Shown here in pieces: positions 24,193 through 35,021 of a stretch of DNA of 64,000 nt (within the stretch, counting starts at the first letter, position 1; each line of letters starts with the position of its first letter). Under the pieces are notes generated by a model. That model searched no databases and had not been told where the DNA came from. It saw only the letters and a program-made list of their open reading frames with translations. The stretch lies in contig ML664199.1 of the NCBI GenBank assembly GCA_007570785.1, positions 15,791,063 to 15,855,062 of the forward strand. Reading direction: 5' to 3'. Origin of the DNA: Antilocapra americana. Taxonomy: Eukaryota > Chordata > Mammalia > Artiodactyla > Antilocapridae. Position numbers and translations under genes: made by a program.

Positions 24193-24402
24193 GCTTCCCA
24201 GATGGCCCTAGTGGTAAAGAATCTGCCTGCAAATGCAGGAGACAAGAGAGAAACAAGTTCAGTTCCTGTGTCAGGAAGATCCCCTAGAGAAGGAAATGGC
24301 AGCTCTCTCCAATATTCTTGCCCAGAAAATTCCAAGGACAAAGGAGCCTGGAGGGCTACAGTCCATGGGGCTGAAAAGAGTCAGGCATGACTGAAAGACT
24401 AA
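24193..24402 (+). mobile_element. Bov-tA SINE, full length
   Basis: Head 'gcttcccagatggccctagt' and end 'catgactgaaagactaagca'. No clear duplication. Confidence 0.92.
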
Positions 24403-24429
24403 GCACAGAACAACATGCATAAAATAGAG

Positions 24430-24815
24430 AACTAATGAGAACCTACAGTATAACACAGGGGAAAAATGGTATAGGACATATATTAACCTTAAAATCACAT
24501 TCCAATATACTTTAAGTGCTGACAAGTGCAGTATTTGATTCCACTTATACAAGATACCTAGAACAATCAAGCTCATAGAGTCAGAAAGTACATTGATAGA
24601 TGCCAGGAGGCAGGGGCTGGGATGGGGAGGGCAGAAGAATGGAGAAGTTAGGGTTTAATGCGGACAGAGTTTCAGTTTAGGAAGGTGATAAATTCAGGAG
24701 ATAGATGATGGTGGGAGCTATGCAACAATGTGAATGTACTTAGTGTCACTGAACTTTACGGGTAAATATGGTTTAAATAATGTTTTATTTTTTGTGACTT
24801 TTATCACAATAAAAA
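24430..24815 (+). repeat. Old L1 3' end (L1ME/L1M type)
   Basis: 'gattccacttatacaagata', 'ggaggcaggggctgggatgg' and 'gtgtcactgaactttacggg' are the usual landmarks of old L1 3' UTRs, ending in an A-rich tail. Confidence 0.7.
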
Positions 24816-25319
24816 AATTAAAAGAAATCAGACTAGTCAATTAACATTAAAATCTTTTAATAGAAACCCTGACAGTCCTAATATAAGAAAAACTCTTTAT
24901 CAGTTATGAGCTGTAATCTCAACTTTACCTCCAGCAGGGGGCCTGACATGTCCTTCCTCAGAGAATTTTCCATCTATTAGCAACTTGAAGGGTCACTGGA
25001 CAAAGAACCACCCGACAGTATTTCAGAGATGTGAACAGGCAAATGACAAACAATCAGATGAATGATACCCACCATGCCCTGTTATTTAGAGAAAAGTTTC
25101 AGGATCAAAAGGATGTAGGGTTAGAAGCTTCAAGCTGACAGGATTATATTTTTCATCCTGACAAGGGGGCAGGGCATTGCACAGCTTTGGGACACCCATT
25201 ATACAACGTGCATGGCTTGCCTGGAGCTGTGTACTGCACAGGAGCTGGCAAGCACTCTGAGAAAGTACTCAAATAGGTACCCCTTTCAAAAATAGAAAAG
25301 AAGCTTTCGGAAATCCCAT
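24816..25319. other. No recognised feature
   Basis: Single-copy-looking sequence of mixed composition. I see no coding or repeat signal that I can name. Confidence 0.45.
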
Positions 25320-26022
25320 TTCTGGCATTGACCTGAGATCACTGAAATCAGGATCTCAAAAAGATACTCTATCACTCCCATGTTGACTACAGCACGAGTC
25401 ACAATAGCCAAGATGCAGAAACAACTTTGATGTCCTTCAACAGATGAATGGACAACGAAAACATGGTGTGCATGTACAAGAGAATATTATTCAGCCTTTG
25501 AAAAAAAGGTAATTCTTTAACATGTGACAGTACATATGAACTTTGCCCACATTATGCTAAGTAAAATAAGCACATCACAGAAAAACACATGCTGCGTGAT
25601 TCCACTTACATAAAGTATCTAAAATAATCAAATGCGTAGAATCAGAGTGCGAATGGTGGTTGCAGAGGCTGGGGGAAGGAGAAAATGAGAAGTTACTAAT
25701 CAATAGGCATAGAGTTTCTGTTAAGTAAGATGAATACATTCTAGAGATTGGCTCTACAACACTGTACCTAGAGTAAGCTATACTATATAGTCCCTGGTGG
25801 CTTAGAGGATAAAGCGTCTGCCTGCAATGCGGGAGACCTGGGTCCAATCCCTGGGTCAGGAAGATCTCCTGGAGAAGGAAACGGCAACCCACTCCAGTAC
25901 TCTTGTCTAGAAAATCCCGTGGACCGAGGAACCTGGTAGGCTACAGTCTGAGCTACCCGACTGAGCAACTTCACTTTCATTGTCCACTTAACATTGGTTA
26001 AGAGCTGTATCTCAAGCGTTCA
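25320..26022 (+). repeat. Old L1 3' end (L1M type), with a SINE inside
   Basis: It runs from the ORF2 end ('cacaatagccaagatgcaga', 'gatgaatggacaacgaaaac') into a 3' UTR with 'gattccacttacataaagta'. 'tgtccacttaacattggtta' resumes after the SINE at 25791-25980. Confidence 0.75.
25791..25980 (+). mobile_element. Bov-tA SINE, left arm of an inverted pair
   Basis: From 'tccctggtggcttagaggat' to 'ctgagcaacttcactttcat'. A small internal deletion removes the 'catggggtcgcaaagagtc' part near 25950. Confidence 0.92.
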
Positions 26023-26206
26023 TGTGCTTAGTTGCTCAGTCGCATCCGACACTTTGTGACCCCGTGGACTGTAGCCCATCAGACTCCTCTGTCCATGGGG
26101 ATTCCCCAGGCAAGAATACTGGCGTGGGTTGCCATGCCCTTCTCCAGGGGACCTTCCCAACCCAGGGATTGAATCCAGGTCTCCTGCATTGCAGGTGGAT
26201 TCTTTA
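26023..26206 (-). mobile_element. Bov-tA SINE, right arm of an inverted pair
   Basis: From 'gtgcttagttgctcagtcgc' to 'gcaggtggattcttta'. The reversed head is truncated. It faces the SINE at 25791-25980 across about 42 bp. Confidence 0.92.
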
Positions 26207-26626
26207 GTATCTGCAATGGCAAAGAGGAAAGCCAGGTGTTCAAACTGCAATTTTAGAAATTTAACGTCTATCTCTTGAGGCTATAAATGTAAATCCTTAC
26301 CTGCTACACTTCAGTACTAAAATGATTTTTTAACTGTTCTGATCAGACTGTGACATCATAAAATCGCTATATACTGTGGACTACAAATGGGCCCAGTCAC
26401 TGCTGCTGAGAGCTCTAAGCTTCTGCCACCCACAAAGTTGACTTCCAGGCAGGTCATGCCACTTGGGCAGAATGAGAGCACAGCATGAAAAGAAGTAGAC
26501 ATAGCTTAATTGTATTTTCAAACACAATATTAGATCCATCGCAACTGGATGAAAACAATGGTACTAATTTTTTCATCAGCTCCAAGAAACTGGCACGCTA
26601 TGTTGGTTTGCTGTGACTGAGGGGCT
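26207..26626. other. No recognised feature
   Basis: Single-copy-looking sequence between two SINEs. Confidence 0.45.
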
Positions 26627-26844
26627 GCCGCTGCTGCTGCTGTTTAGTTACTAAGTCAATGTCTGACTCTCTGCGACCCCATGGACTGTAGCCCGCCAGG
26701 CACCTTTGTCCATGAAATGCTCCAGGCAAGAATACTAGAATGGACTGCTATTTCCTGCTCCAGGGGATCTTCCTGACCCAGGGATCCAACCCATGTCTCC
26801 TGCTTGGCAGGCAGATTCTTTACCACTGAACTACCTGGGAAGCC
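26627..26844 (-). mobile_element. Bov-tA SINE with a CTG run at its body end
   Basis: Starts 'ccgctgctgctgctgtttag' and ends 'actacctgggaagcc'. Reverse orientation, full length. Confidence 0.92.
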
Positions 26845-28084
26845 TCATGACCCAGGGAAGAGATATTCAAAACACCCATATTTATTTGAACTGACTCTGA
26901 AACTCCGTTTCCAGTCATTTAGCAAGTCTAGCTCAGCAGTCTGCCTTGGAGCACCAGTACTGGGTTGTTCCTCAATCCAGGCACGCCTCCCTGTGACTTG
27001 TTCTCCCTGTGCACTTGGCAGAGGCTGTCTCCTCTCCTATTTCCTATTCCTGGGCTGCTGGATCGAATGAGAAACAGCTGATCCGCTATCTCTGTTTTTA
27101 AAGGCACTTCAAAGTCATTACTTTATGGAAGCTACCATATAAATCTCCTCTCCTGTTATTCTTCTGAATATCTTCTCCTTTAACTTTCTGTATGTCCTTT
27201 ACTAATCTTCCATATTACGCTGAAACATAGCCTCTCCTGATAATGTGCTATTGATGGATCTGCACTCGTCTATTCCCGGCCCCTTATAAATCTTACTTGG
27301 AACAATAAAAGTATTCATAAGATCATTTCCTGAATATATTACATTTAATCTAAAATTTAACTCATTTCTCCGTTTGCATCAATCTATGTCTTCAAGTTTA
27401 AAAACATTTCAATTTAACTGCCTCCACAAAATGGCAACAAGAAATATTTCATTATCCCTAGATGGATGTGATGTTTCAACATTTTTTTTACATTAATAAA
27501 CTCTTCCAAGTTACGTTTTAAAGCTAAATAATCTTTTCTAAATTTCAATTATTTTGGACCTCAAATTTTCTATTATGTTTTTACTCTTATTATGTTTTAA
27601 TGCTGTGTTCAGCATTCTGTTTTCTCACAGCTATATATTCATATACATTCTTAATTGTACTTTTCTCTTTTAAAACACTGATAGCATTATTTTTGCACAA
27701 GTACAATAGAAAGGATGATGCAGAGCTTTCTCATTAGCTTGATTTTTTTATCCTTGTGCTTTTACAAATTAGCTTGAACTTAAAATTCCATGTTTAATAA
27801 ATTAACCACAAAATATTTAAATCTTATTGGCATAAGACATTCAGAGGTATTTGTTTTAAATGGGTAATAGCACGCAAGTAATTCCTAGTTCTTTAAGAGG
27901 AGAAATAAAGGTAACCAACCAACTAAATTATATGATATCCTATAAGTTTTCCTTCAACTACTTAAGTAAAGCCACTGATACTGATATATATTTTAAGGCT
28001 TACTGCTGAAATGGTCATTTTAGAGGAACAAAATTCCATAAGTTCTTCTATTTTTCTTTCACTAAACATTATTTATTAACCAGA
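26845..28084. other. No recognised gene
   Basis: Single-copy-looking DNA, first moderately GC-rich (26880-27070, with an 88-codon frame that has no recognisable motif) and then AT-rich. Confidence 0.45.
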
Positions 28085-28280
28085 GTCATACAGTGTTAAG
28101 GAACATAAGCTTGAAGCTAGGTGTGCCTGATTCCAAGTGTCAGCTCTCTCTCTTACTAGCTATTTGAAACTATAAGTATAAATCAATCTTAACTTTAGTT
28201 TTTTAACTATGAAATGAGAAAATGGTAGTACCTACCTTCTTAGATTACTGAAAGGATTAAATGAAATGATTTATGCAATT
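28085..28280 (+). repeat. MIR SINE
   Basis: 'tgtgcctgattccaagtgtc', 'tcttactagctatttgaaac', 'ctatgaaatgagaaaatggt' and 'ttactgaaaggattaaatga' are the MIR landmarks, in order. Confidence 0.8.
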
Positions 28281-28345
28281 ATATATTATGTATACTAAGT
28301 AAAATACTGATTTTAAAAAATTTATATTCCTAAATGAATTTCAAA

Positions 28346-28356
28346 GCATGGCTTCC
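28346..28356 (+). repeat. Target-site duplication, left copy
   Basis: gcatggcttcc here and at 32011-32021 bounds the whole rearranged L1. Allowing one A/G mismatch it extends to aaRgcatggcttcc. Confidence 0.85.
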
Positions 28357-29885
28357 GAGGAAGGGGAACTAAGATGGCGGAGGAATAGGATGGGGAGACC
28401 ACTCTCTCCCCAATAAATACACCAAAAGAACTTTTAAAGACCGCGCAAACTCCATAAAACAGGATCTAAATGCTGGCAGAGGACATCGGGCATCTGAAGG
28501 GACGGCCCATTGCCGACGAGAGGAGGTAGGACAAAAGAAAAAAAAGAGAGAGAAAAAAGTAAAGGGAGAGACAGAGTTGGGGGCGGGGATCCGTCCCGGA
28601 AGGGGAGTCTGGAATAAAGAGGGAAAAAAAAAAAGAGGAGAAAGGTTTCCGAATACCAGGGAGCATTCTCTCAGGCGGATTTGCGGTGAATCTTGGAGAG
28701 CAAGATAGCTGGGAGTAAAAGCAGATTAATAATTAAGCCCTGCAAGCTATGTCTCTGGCTGGAAGGCACAGGGAAGCGGCGGCCTGATGCCCCACCCCCC
28801 ACTAGCCAAAGCGGACTGCTCATGGAGGGGCGGGCAGCGCACTCAGGGAACGGAGCAGCCTGAGGGACCCAACCCAGGGGGCTAACGGGAGAAAGACTGA
28901 GAAGTAGCTTTCCCCTGGAAGAGCCCCCCTGCCAGGCCCACGCAGAACAAGGAGAGGTGTGGAGTCGGCAGAGAGGCGGCTGGCCGGGTGGCACAGAACA
29001 AAGGGCGTGCGGAGTCGGCAGAGAGGCAGCCGGCCGGGTGGCACAGAACAAAGGGCGTGCAGAGTCGGCAGGGAGGCGGCCAGCCGAGGAGATCTGGGCG
29101 CCTGTGGGCTGTGGACCGGCCCAGCCCCCGCCCGAGTGCAGCGGGCATAACCCAGCCTCAGCGAGACCAAAGGGTGAGGCGGAGTCGGCAGGGAGGTGGC
29201 CGGCCGGGCGGAGCTGGGGGCCTGCGGGCTGCGGACTGACCCAACCCCTGCCCGAGACCAGCGGGCATAGCCCAGCCCCGGCGAGGCTTCCGCGGCCAAA
29301 TTGTGAACAGAGCTAGGTGCTAACCAAGACTTCTGGGGATTCTGGACGGATCGGCGCTCTGCATACCTAAGAAGACACCGAGCAGAGGGGGCGGGGGAAG
29401 CACACTCACCAGGAGCAGGGCAAACCCCAGAGCGTTGAATAGACACATAAAAGACCAGCAAACAGAAGACGCTTAAGCTAGCAGAGGCAACAGCTTTGGA
29501 ACTGACAGGAGTAGCAGATTAAATCCCTGCAGGTGGCGCAGACTGCATAGAAAGGAGTCTATAGACCTTGAGAAGTACAAGCCGGACCAAGGATTTATCT
29601 GAAAAATGAACTGACCCCTTGCTGTACGCACCAGCACCAGAGAAAGCCTTAGTTATAACTGTACTAGGAACATCTTTTAAATTTTTAAAACTTTTTTATA
29701 TCTTTTTTTTTTTTAGAATTTTTAAGTCCCCTATAACCTTGTTATTTTCTTTTTTTCCTTTCCTTCTTTTCCTTTATTTTTATTTTCCCTTTTTTTAAAA
29801 ATCTCCTCTTTCTCCCTTATTGTATTCTCCATCCTATCTCCTTTCTTACCTTTTATATCTCCACTTTATTCCCCCTTTTTTTTGA
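28357..29885 (+). promoter_or_regulatory. Complete L1 5' UTR (internal promoter), CpG-rich
   Basis: The first bases are gaggaaggggaactaagatg, with an aagatggc YY1-type site at 28371-28378, about 15 bp from the end. A YY1 site at this place directs the start of L1 transcription in human L1. CpG-rich sequence covers about 28740-29300, followed by a T-rich stretch (29690-29885) that normally precedes ORF1. Frames here, including a 213-codon antisense one, come from GC-rich composition. Confidence 0.8.
28961..29295 (+). repeat. Tandem repeats inside the L1 5' UTR
   Basis: The decamer Rgagtcggca recurs at 28961, 29011, 29061 and 29181. The first two units are 50 bp long (…cggccgggtggcacagaaca…). 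From 29061 the unit becomes 120 bp by gaining a second part ending in 'ccagcgggcatagcccag'-like text. Confidence 0.8.
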
Positions 29886-29899
29886 TGTCAATAATCATT

Positions 29900-30703
29900 T
29901 TATTTTTTTTGTTTATTTTTTTTTTTATTGTTTTTGCCATACATTGTCATGATATCGCCATGGGTTTACATATGCTTCCCCTCCGGAACCTCCCTCCCTC
30001 CTCCCTCCCCCCTAGGAAATCTCGCTGCACCAGTCCCGAGCATCAATCCTGGGCTGGCGATTGATTAGACACATGACAATTAACATGCTTCAATGCCCTT
30101 CTCCCATATCATCCCACCCTTACCCTCATCCACAAAGTCCACGAGTCTATTCTATACATCTGTGTTCCTTTTGCGGTATCCCATGTTGGGTTCTCGTTAC
30201 CGTCTTTCTAAATTCCATATATATGTGTTAATATACTGTATTGTTGTTTTTGCTTCTGGCTTACTTCACTCTGGATAATGGGCTCCAGTTTCGTCCATCT
30301 GAGTAGAATTGCTTCAAATGAATTTTTTTTTAATGCTGAGTAATATTCCATGTGTATATGTACCACAGCTTTCTTATCCATTCGTCAGTTGATGGGCATC
30401 TAGGTTGCTTCCATGTCCTGGCTATTGTAAACAATGCAGCGATGAACATTGGGGTACACGTGGCTCTTTCAATTCTGGTTTCCTCGGTGTATATGCCCAG
30501 CAGTGGGATTGCTGGGTCATATGGCAGGACTATTTGCAGCTTTTTAAGGATCCTCCACACTGTTTTCCATAGTGGCTGTACTAGTTTCCATTCCCACCAA
30601 CAGTGTAAGAGGGTTCCCTTTTCTCCACATCCTCTCCAGCATTTATTGCTTGTAGACTTTTGGATGGCAGCCATTCTGACTGGTGTAAAGTGGTACCTCA
30701 TTG
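29900..30703 (-). mobile_element. Inverted L1 3' end
   Basis: Read on the minus strand: ORF2 C-terminus from 'caatgaggtaccactttaca', the Cys-rich motif [18 protein letters not shown], the segment deleted in the copy at 1-2972, the 3' UTR with its G-rich tract (C-rich here, 29990-30015), and a poly-A seen as poly-T near 29900-29930. A minus frame of 123 codons (30330-30701) remains open through the Cys-rich domain. Confidence 0.9.
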
Positions 30704-31975
30704 TGAAACTAGATCACTTTCTAACACCATACACAAAGATAAACTCAAAATGGATCAAAGATCTAAGCATAAGACCAGAAACTATAAAACTCCTAGAGGA
30801 TAACATAGGCAAAACACTCTCTGCCATAACCCAAAGCGGGATACTCCATGACCCACCTCCCAGAATACTGGAAATAAAAACACGAATAAACAAATGGGAC
30901 CTAATTAAAATTAAAAGCTTTTGCACAACAAGGAAACTATAAGCAAGGTGAAAAGACAGCCTTCAGAATGGGAGAAAATAATAGCCAATGAAGCAACAGA
31001 CAAACAATTAATCTCAAAAATTTACAAACAACTCCTGCAGCTCCATTCTAGAAAAATAAACAACCCAATTAAAAAGTGGGCCAAAGAACTTAACAGACAT
31101 TTCTCCAAAGAAGATATAAAAATGGCTAACAAACACATGAAAAGATGTTCAACATCACTCATTATCAGAGAAATGCAAATCAAAACTACAATGAGGTACC
31201 ACTTTACACCAGTCAGAATGGCTGCCATCCAAAAGTCTACAAGCAATAAATGCTGGAGAGGATGTGGAGAAAAGGGAACCCTCTTACACTGTTGGTGGGA
31301 ATGGAAACTAGTACAGCCACTATGGAAAACAGTGTGGAGGATCCTTAAAAAGCTGCAAATAGTCCTGCCATATGACCCAGCAATCCCACTGCTGGGCATA
31401 TACACCGAGGAAACCAGAATTGAAAGAGCCACGTGTACCCCAATGTTCATCGTTGCACTTTTACAATAGCCAAGACATGGAAGCAACCTAGATGCCCATC
31501 AACTGACGAATGGATAAGAAAGCTGTGGTATATATACACAATGGAATATTACTCAGCATTAAAAAAAAATTCATTTGAAGCAGTTCTACTCAGATGGACG
31601 AAACTGGAGCCCATTATCCAGAGTGAAGTAAGCCAGAAGCAAAAACAACAATACAGTATATTAATGCATATATATGGAATTTAGAAAGACGGTAACGAGA
31701 ACCCAACATGCAAGACAACAAAAAGAACGCAGATGTATAGAACAGACTCGTGGACTTTGTGGATGAGGGTAAGGGTGGGATGATATGGGAGAAGGGCATT
31801 GAAACAAGTTAATTATCATATGTCTAATCAATCGCCAGCCCAGGATTGATGCTCTGGGCTGGTGCAGCGAGATTTCCTGGGGGGGAGGGATGAGAGAGGG
31901 GGGCTCTGGAGGGGAAGCATATGTAAACCCATGGTGATATCATGACATTGTATGGCAAAAACAAATAAATAAATA
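30704..31975 (+). pseudogene. L1 ORF2 C-terminal fragment and 3' UTR, direct copy
   Basis: It starts at 'gaaactagatcactttctaa', about 490 bp upstream of the point where the inverted copy begins. Relative to the copy at 1-2461 one A is missing at about 30930 ('acaacaaggaaact'), and near 31452 one base is missing compared with the inverted copy ('gcacttttacaat'), so the frame breaks twice. The longest clean piece is 30921-31469, with the Cys-rich motif intact. The 3' UTR G-rich tract lies at 31879-31912, and the tail is (aaat)n-like. Confidence 0.88.
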
Positions 31976-32010
31976 AATAAAATAAAATAAAATATGATCT
32001 AAAAAAAAAG

Positions 32011-32021
32011 GCATGGCTTCC
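32011..32021 (+). repeat. Target-site duplication, right copy
   Basis: gcatggcttcc, identical to 28346-28356, directly after the A-rich tail. Confidence 0.85.
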
Positions 32022-32799
32022 AAAATATTTTAAATAGATACTGAAAATTAGTAATGGAGGGCTAACTTTTACAGTGATAATTTTAGCAACATTAGGGTTT
32101 CACTTTTTAAAAATCCACCACATTAAAGACAATCTGACTTTCATTTAAGTATATTTTGCCTTTCACTTCTTCTAATGTCAAATATGCTATTCAGTTTTAC
32201 ATCTTCCAGCAAATTTTGCTGCAAGCCGCCATAGCCAGAAACATACAATAAACCTTTTCACTCTTACCAATCACATATTAGTGGCTCAGCATAAATTAGA
32301 CACAATTTTAATAAGATAATTTTTGTCGAATTACTATGACATCCTTTTAAAATCCAAAGCTGATCTCAGAGTGAATCACCTTTTAGTTTCCAGGACATTT
32401 TATTCCATATTTACAAACTTCACTGCTATGTAACTGAAGTCATTTTAATGACAAATATTGCTGGATAGGTTTTAAACTAGTTTTCTATCAGTGTTTTCAC
32501 TCAGTGCTATCACTGAGAAATAATTGATGTTTAGAACAATGGCCAAAGGGCCATCCACTATCTCAATTTCAGATTTTGAAAAATGTTAACACATAGCACT
32601 ATATAAAGTGCTATACAAAGCTGATAATATTTCTATGATTATAATTTTAAAGTCTCTTCTTCATTAATAAATACCAACTTTGAAGTTCCTTCTGTTCCAC
32701 ATATTACTAATTTGATCTTGCTCATCTTATTACTTCAAATTATTGCTACCTGACTGTAATCAATTGTTGCTGCCTGTTATCAACTGACATATCAATGAT
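32022..32799. other. No recognised feature
   Basis: AT-rich single-copy-looking sequence. Confidence 0.45.
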
Positions 32800-32938
32800 G
32801 CTCTGTCATTATAAAAGTTCATAACTAAAGCTCCAGAAGTACAAGAATTTTGTCTTAGTTCACTACTATGTCCCTAGCATCTAAAATAATGCCTAACATA
32901 TAGTAAGTACTCAGTAAATGTGCATTAAATAAAAATTG
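32800..32938 (+). repeat. L2 LINE 3' end
   Basis: 'ttcactactatgtccctagc', 'ataatgcctaacatatagta' and 'agtactcagtaaatgtgcat' match the L2 terminus. Confidence 0.75.
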
Positions 32939-34503
32939 TTCCTCTAGTTTATATGAGTTCAAATACCATGTCTTCCTCCAGGTGGTAATTCATCACTACC
33001 AGTATTTAGAAATATGTTTAGTATTCAGTCCCTCAGGCTTAGAAGTTCATACTGATTTTGCCAGTTAAAAGAAAATAATCATTTAATTTTTGGCCACGAA
33101 AGAAGTAATATTAATAATTTATGGGTTTATCTTAAAGACTTACTGGATATCTAGCACTTTAAAAAGAGTATGGATGCATTGAAAACAGTAAAGCTTGAGT
33201 AAAATACATTAAAGAACTCTTAAGAAAAGAGATACATACCATACTTAACTGTTGGGAGACTCAATATTGTTAAAGTTTTCAGCAAACTGACTTACAGAGT
33301 TAATGCAATTTCACCAACTCCCCTCAAAACTTCTGCAGACACTTTTAATAAATTTTACAAGTATATTCTAGTATTTGTATGTAAATGAAAAGAATGAGGA
33401 ATACTAAAATAATTATAAAATTGAACAAAATGGGAGGACTTATGTTAGTTGATTTCAAGACATACCCATAAAGCTATAATGATCAATACAGTGTGGTATT
33501 GGCATAAAGATATATAGAGAGAGCAAAAGAATCGAATGAAGCATTCAGAAATAAGCTCACACATATATGATAACTGATTTTCAATGAAGGTAGAAACGTG
33601 TTCAATAAAGAAAGGATAGTATTTTCAACATTTAGCAATGAAGCAATTTTGAAAAAAAATGAACCTTGATTATCACCCATATCCAAAGATTAACTCAATG
33701 TTCACTATAGTCCTAAGTGTATAGGCGGAAAGTATAAATTGTGTATAAAAAAACATAAAAGAAAACTTTCATGATGCGGGGATAGGCTAGATTTCCTGTA
33801 TAGTCCTGGAGAAGGACAGATCATAAAAGAAAATAATTGATAAATTAGACCTCATTCAAAAAGAAAGAAGAAAAAAAAGAAACACATTAGAAAATGAAAA
33901 GCTACAAAGTAAAAGAAAATGATCACATTATATACGACAGACACTTGTATCCAACTATAAAAAGAGCTCTTACTATTTGATAAGAATACAACTAACCAAT
34001 TTAAAATAGGCAAAATTTGAATAAACACTGATCAAAGAAAATACATGAAAAGATACTCAACATCATTAATTATCAGATGAATGTGTATTGACACTACCAT
34101 GAGACATTACTAAATGCACATCAGAGTTACTAAAATTAAACTTTCTGACAATACTAAGGACTGATGCCTTATGCATTGCCGGTGGGAATGCAAAATGGCA
34201 TGACCACTTTAGAAAGCAGTTTGGCAGTTACTTAAATAATAAAAAATTTAGTTACCATATACAACTCAGCAATCCTTTTCCTAAGCATTGACCAAATAAA
34301 TGTTACCTATGCTCAAATGAGACTTATACCTAAATTTTCATAGCAGCTCTTTTTGTAATGGCCCCAAACAGGAAACATCCTAAATGTCCATTAGGAGAAT
34401 GAGCGCGCTCTTTTTCATATTTATACAATAGAGTACTACTTAGAAACTTGAAGCACCTATTGAACAAAAATACAGCACAAATAAGCCTAAAATATTCTGC
34501 TAA

Positions 34504-34692
34504 GTGGTGGCCCAGATTGTAAAGAATCTGCCTGCAGTGGGAGAGGTGCAGTTTCAATCTCTGGGTTGGGAAGATCCCCTGTAGAAAAGAGTTTCCAGTA
34601 TTTTTGCCTGGAAAATTCCATGGACAGAAGAGCCTGGGGGGCTACAGTCCCTGGGGTCGCAAATAGTCAAACATGATTGAGTAACTAACACT
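34504..34692 (+). mobile_element. Bov-tA SINE in old L1
   Basis: 'gtggtggcccagattgtaaa' to 'aacatgattgagtaactaac'. The first head bases are missing or diverged. Confidence 0.9.
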
Positions 34693-34804
34693 TTCACAAC
34701 TGAAAGAAGCCAGATACCAAAGACTGCATAGTATAAATCGCTTAGATGAATCTCTAGAGAAAACAAATAAGACTAAAAGAAATAATGTAGGCACAGAGGG
34801 ATTG

Positions 34805-35021
34805 TTGCAAAGAGCTGACTCATTGGAAAAGACCTTGATGATGGGAAAGACTGAGGGCAAGAGGAGAAGGGGATGAGAGAGGATGAGACGGTTGGATGGC
34901 ATCACCAACTCAATGGACATGGATTTGAGCAAACTCAGGGAGATAGTGAAGGACAGGGAAGTCTGGCATGCTGTAGTCTGCTAGGTCATAAAGAGTTGGA
35001 CATGACTTAGCTGAAAAACAA
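34805..35021 (+). mobile_element. BovB 3' end, 217 bp, 10-bp target-site duplication
   Basis: The BovB terminal region is seen from 'agctgactcattggaaaaga' through 'gttggatggcatcaccaact' to 'aaagagttggacatgactta'. agagggattg flanks it (34795-34804, 35022-35031). It carries no coding capacity. Confidence 0.9.

Larger units (their letters stand above)
28357..32010 (+). mobile_element. Rearranged young L1: 5' UTR, inverted 3' end, direct 3' end
   Basis: One target-site duplication encloses three joined L1 pieces. 28357-29885 is an intact 5' UTR, about 29900-30703 is an L1 3' end in reverse orientation, and 30704-31975 is an L1 3' end in forward orientation with an A-rich tail to 32009. ORF1 and most of ORF2 are absent. 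The inverted and forward pieces overlap in content, so 29935-30702 and 31190-31960 are near-identical inverted repeats around a spacer of about 487 bp. Ordinary twin priming inverts an upstream segment and does not make a second copy of the 3' end. An assembly join error is an alternative. Confidence 0.85.

Noticed and set aside
28820..29461. 213-codon minus-strand open frame (and several plus-strand ones) in GC-rich DNA
   Set aside because: It lies wholly within the L1 5' UTR, its apparent repeats follow the DNA tandem units, and it is rich in Pro, Ala, Arg and Ser as expected from CpG-rich non-coding sequence.
29900..30703. Reading the inversion as ordinary L1 twin priming
   Set aside because: The inverted segment repeats the 3' end that the direct segment also contains, including a poly-T, which the standard model does not produce.
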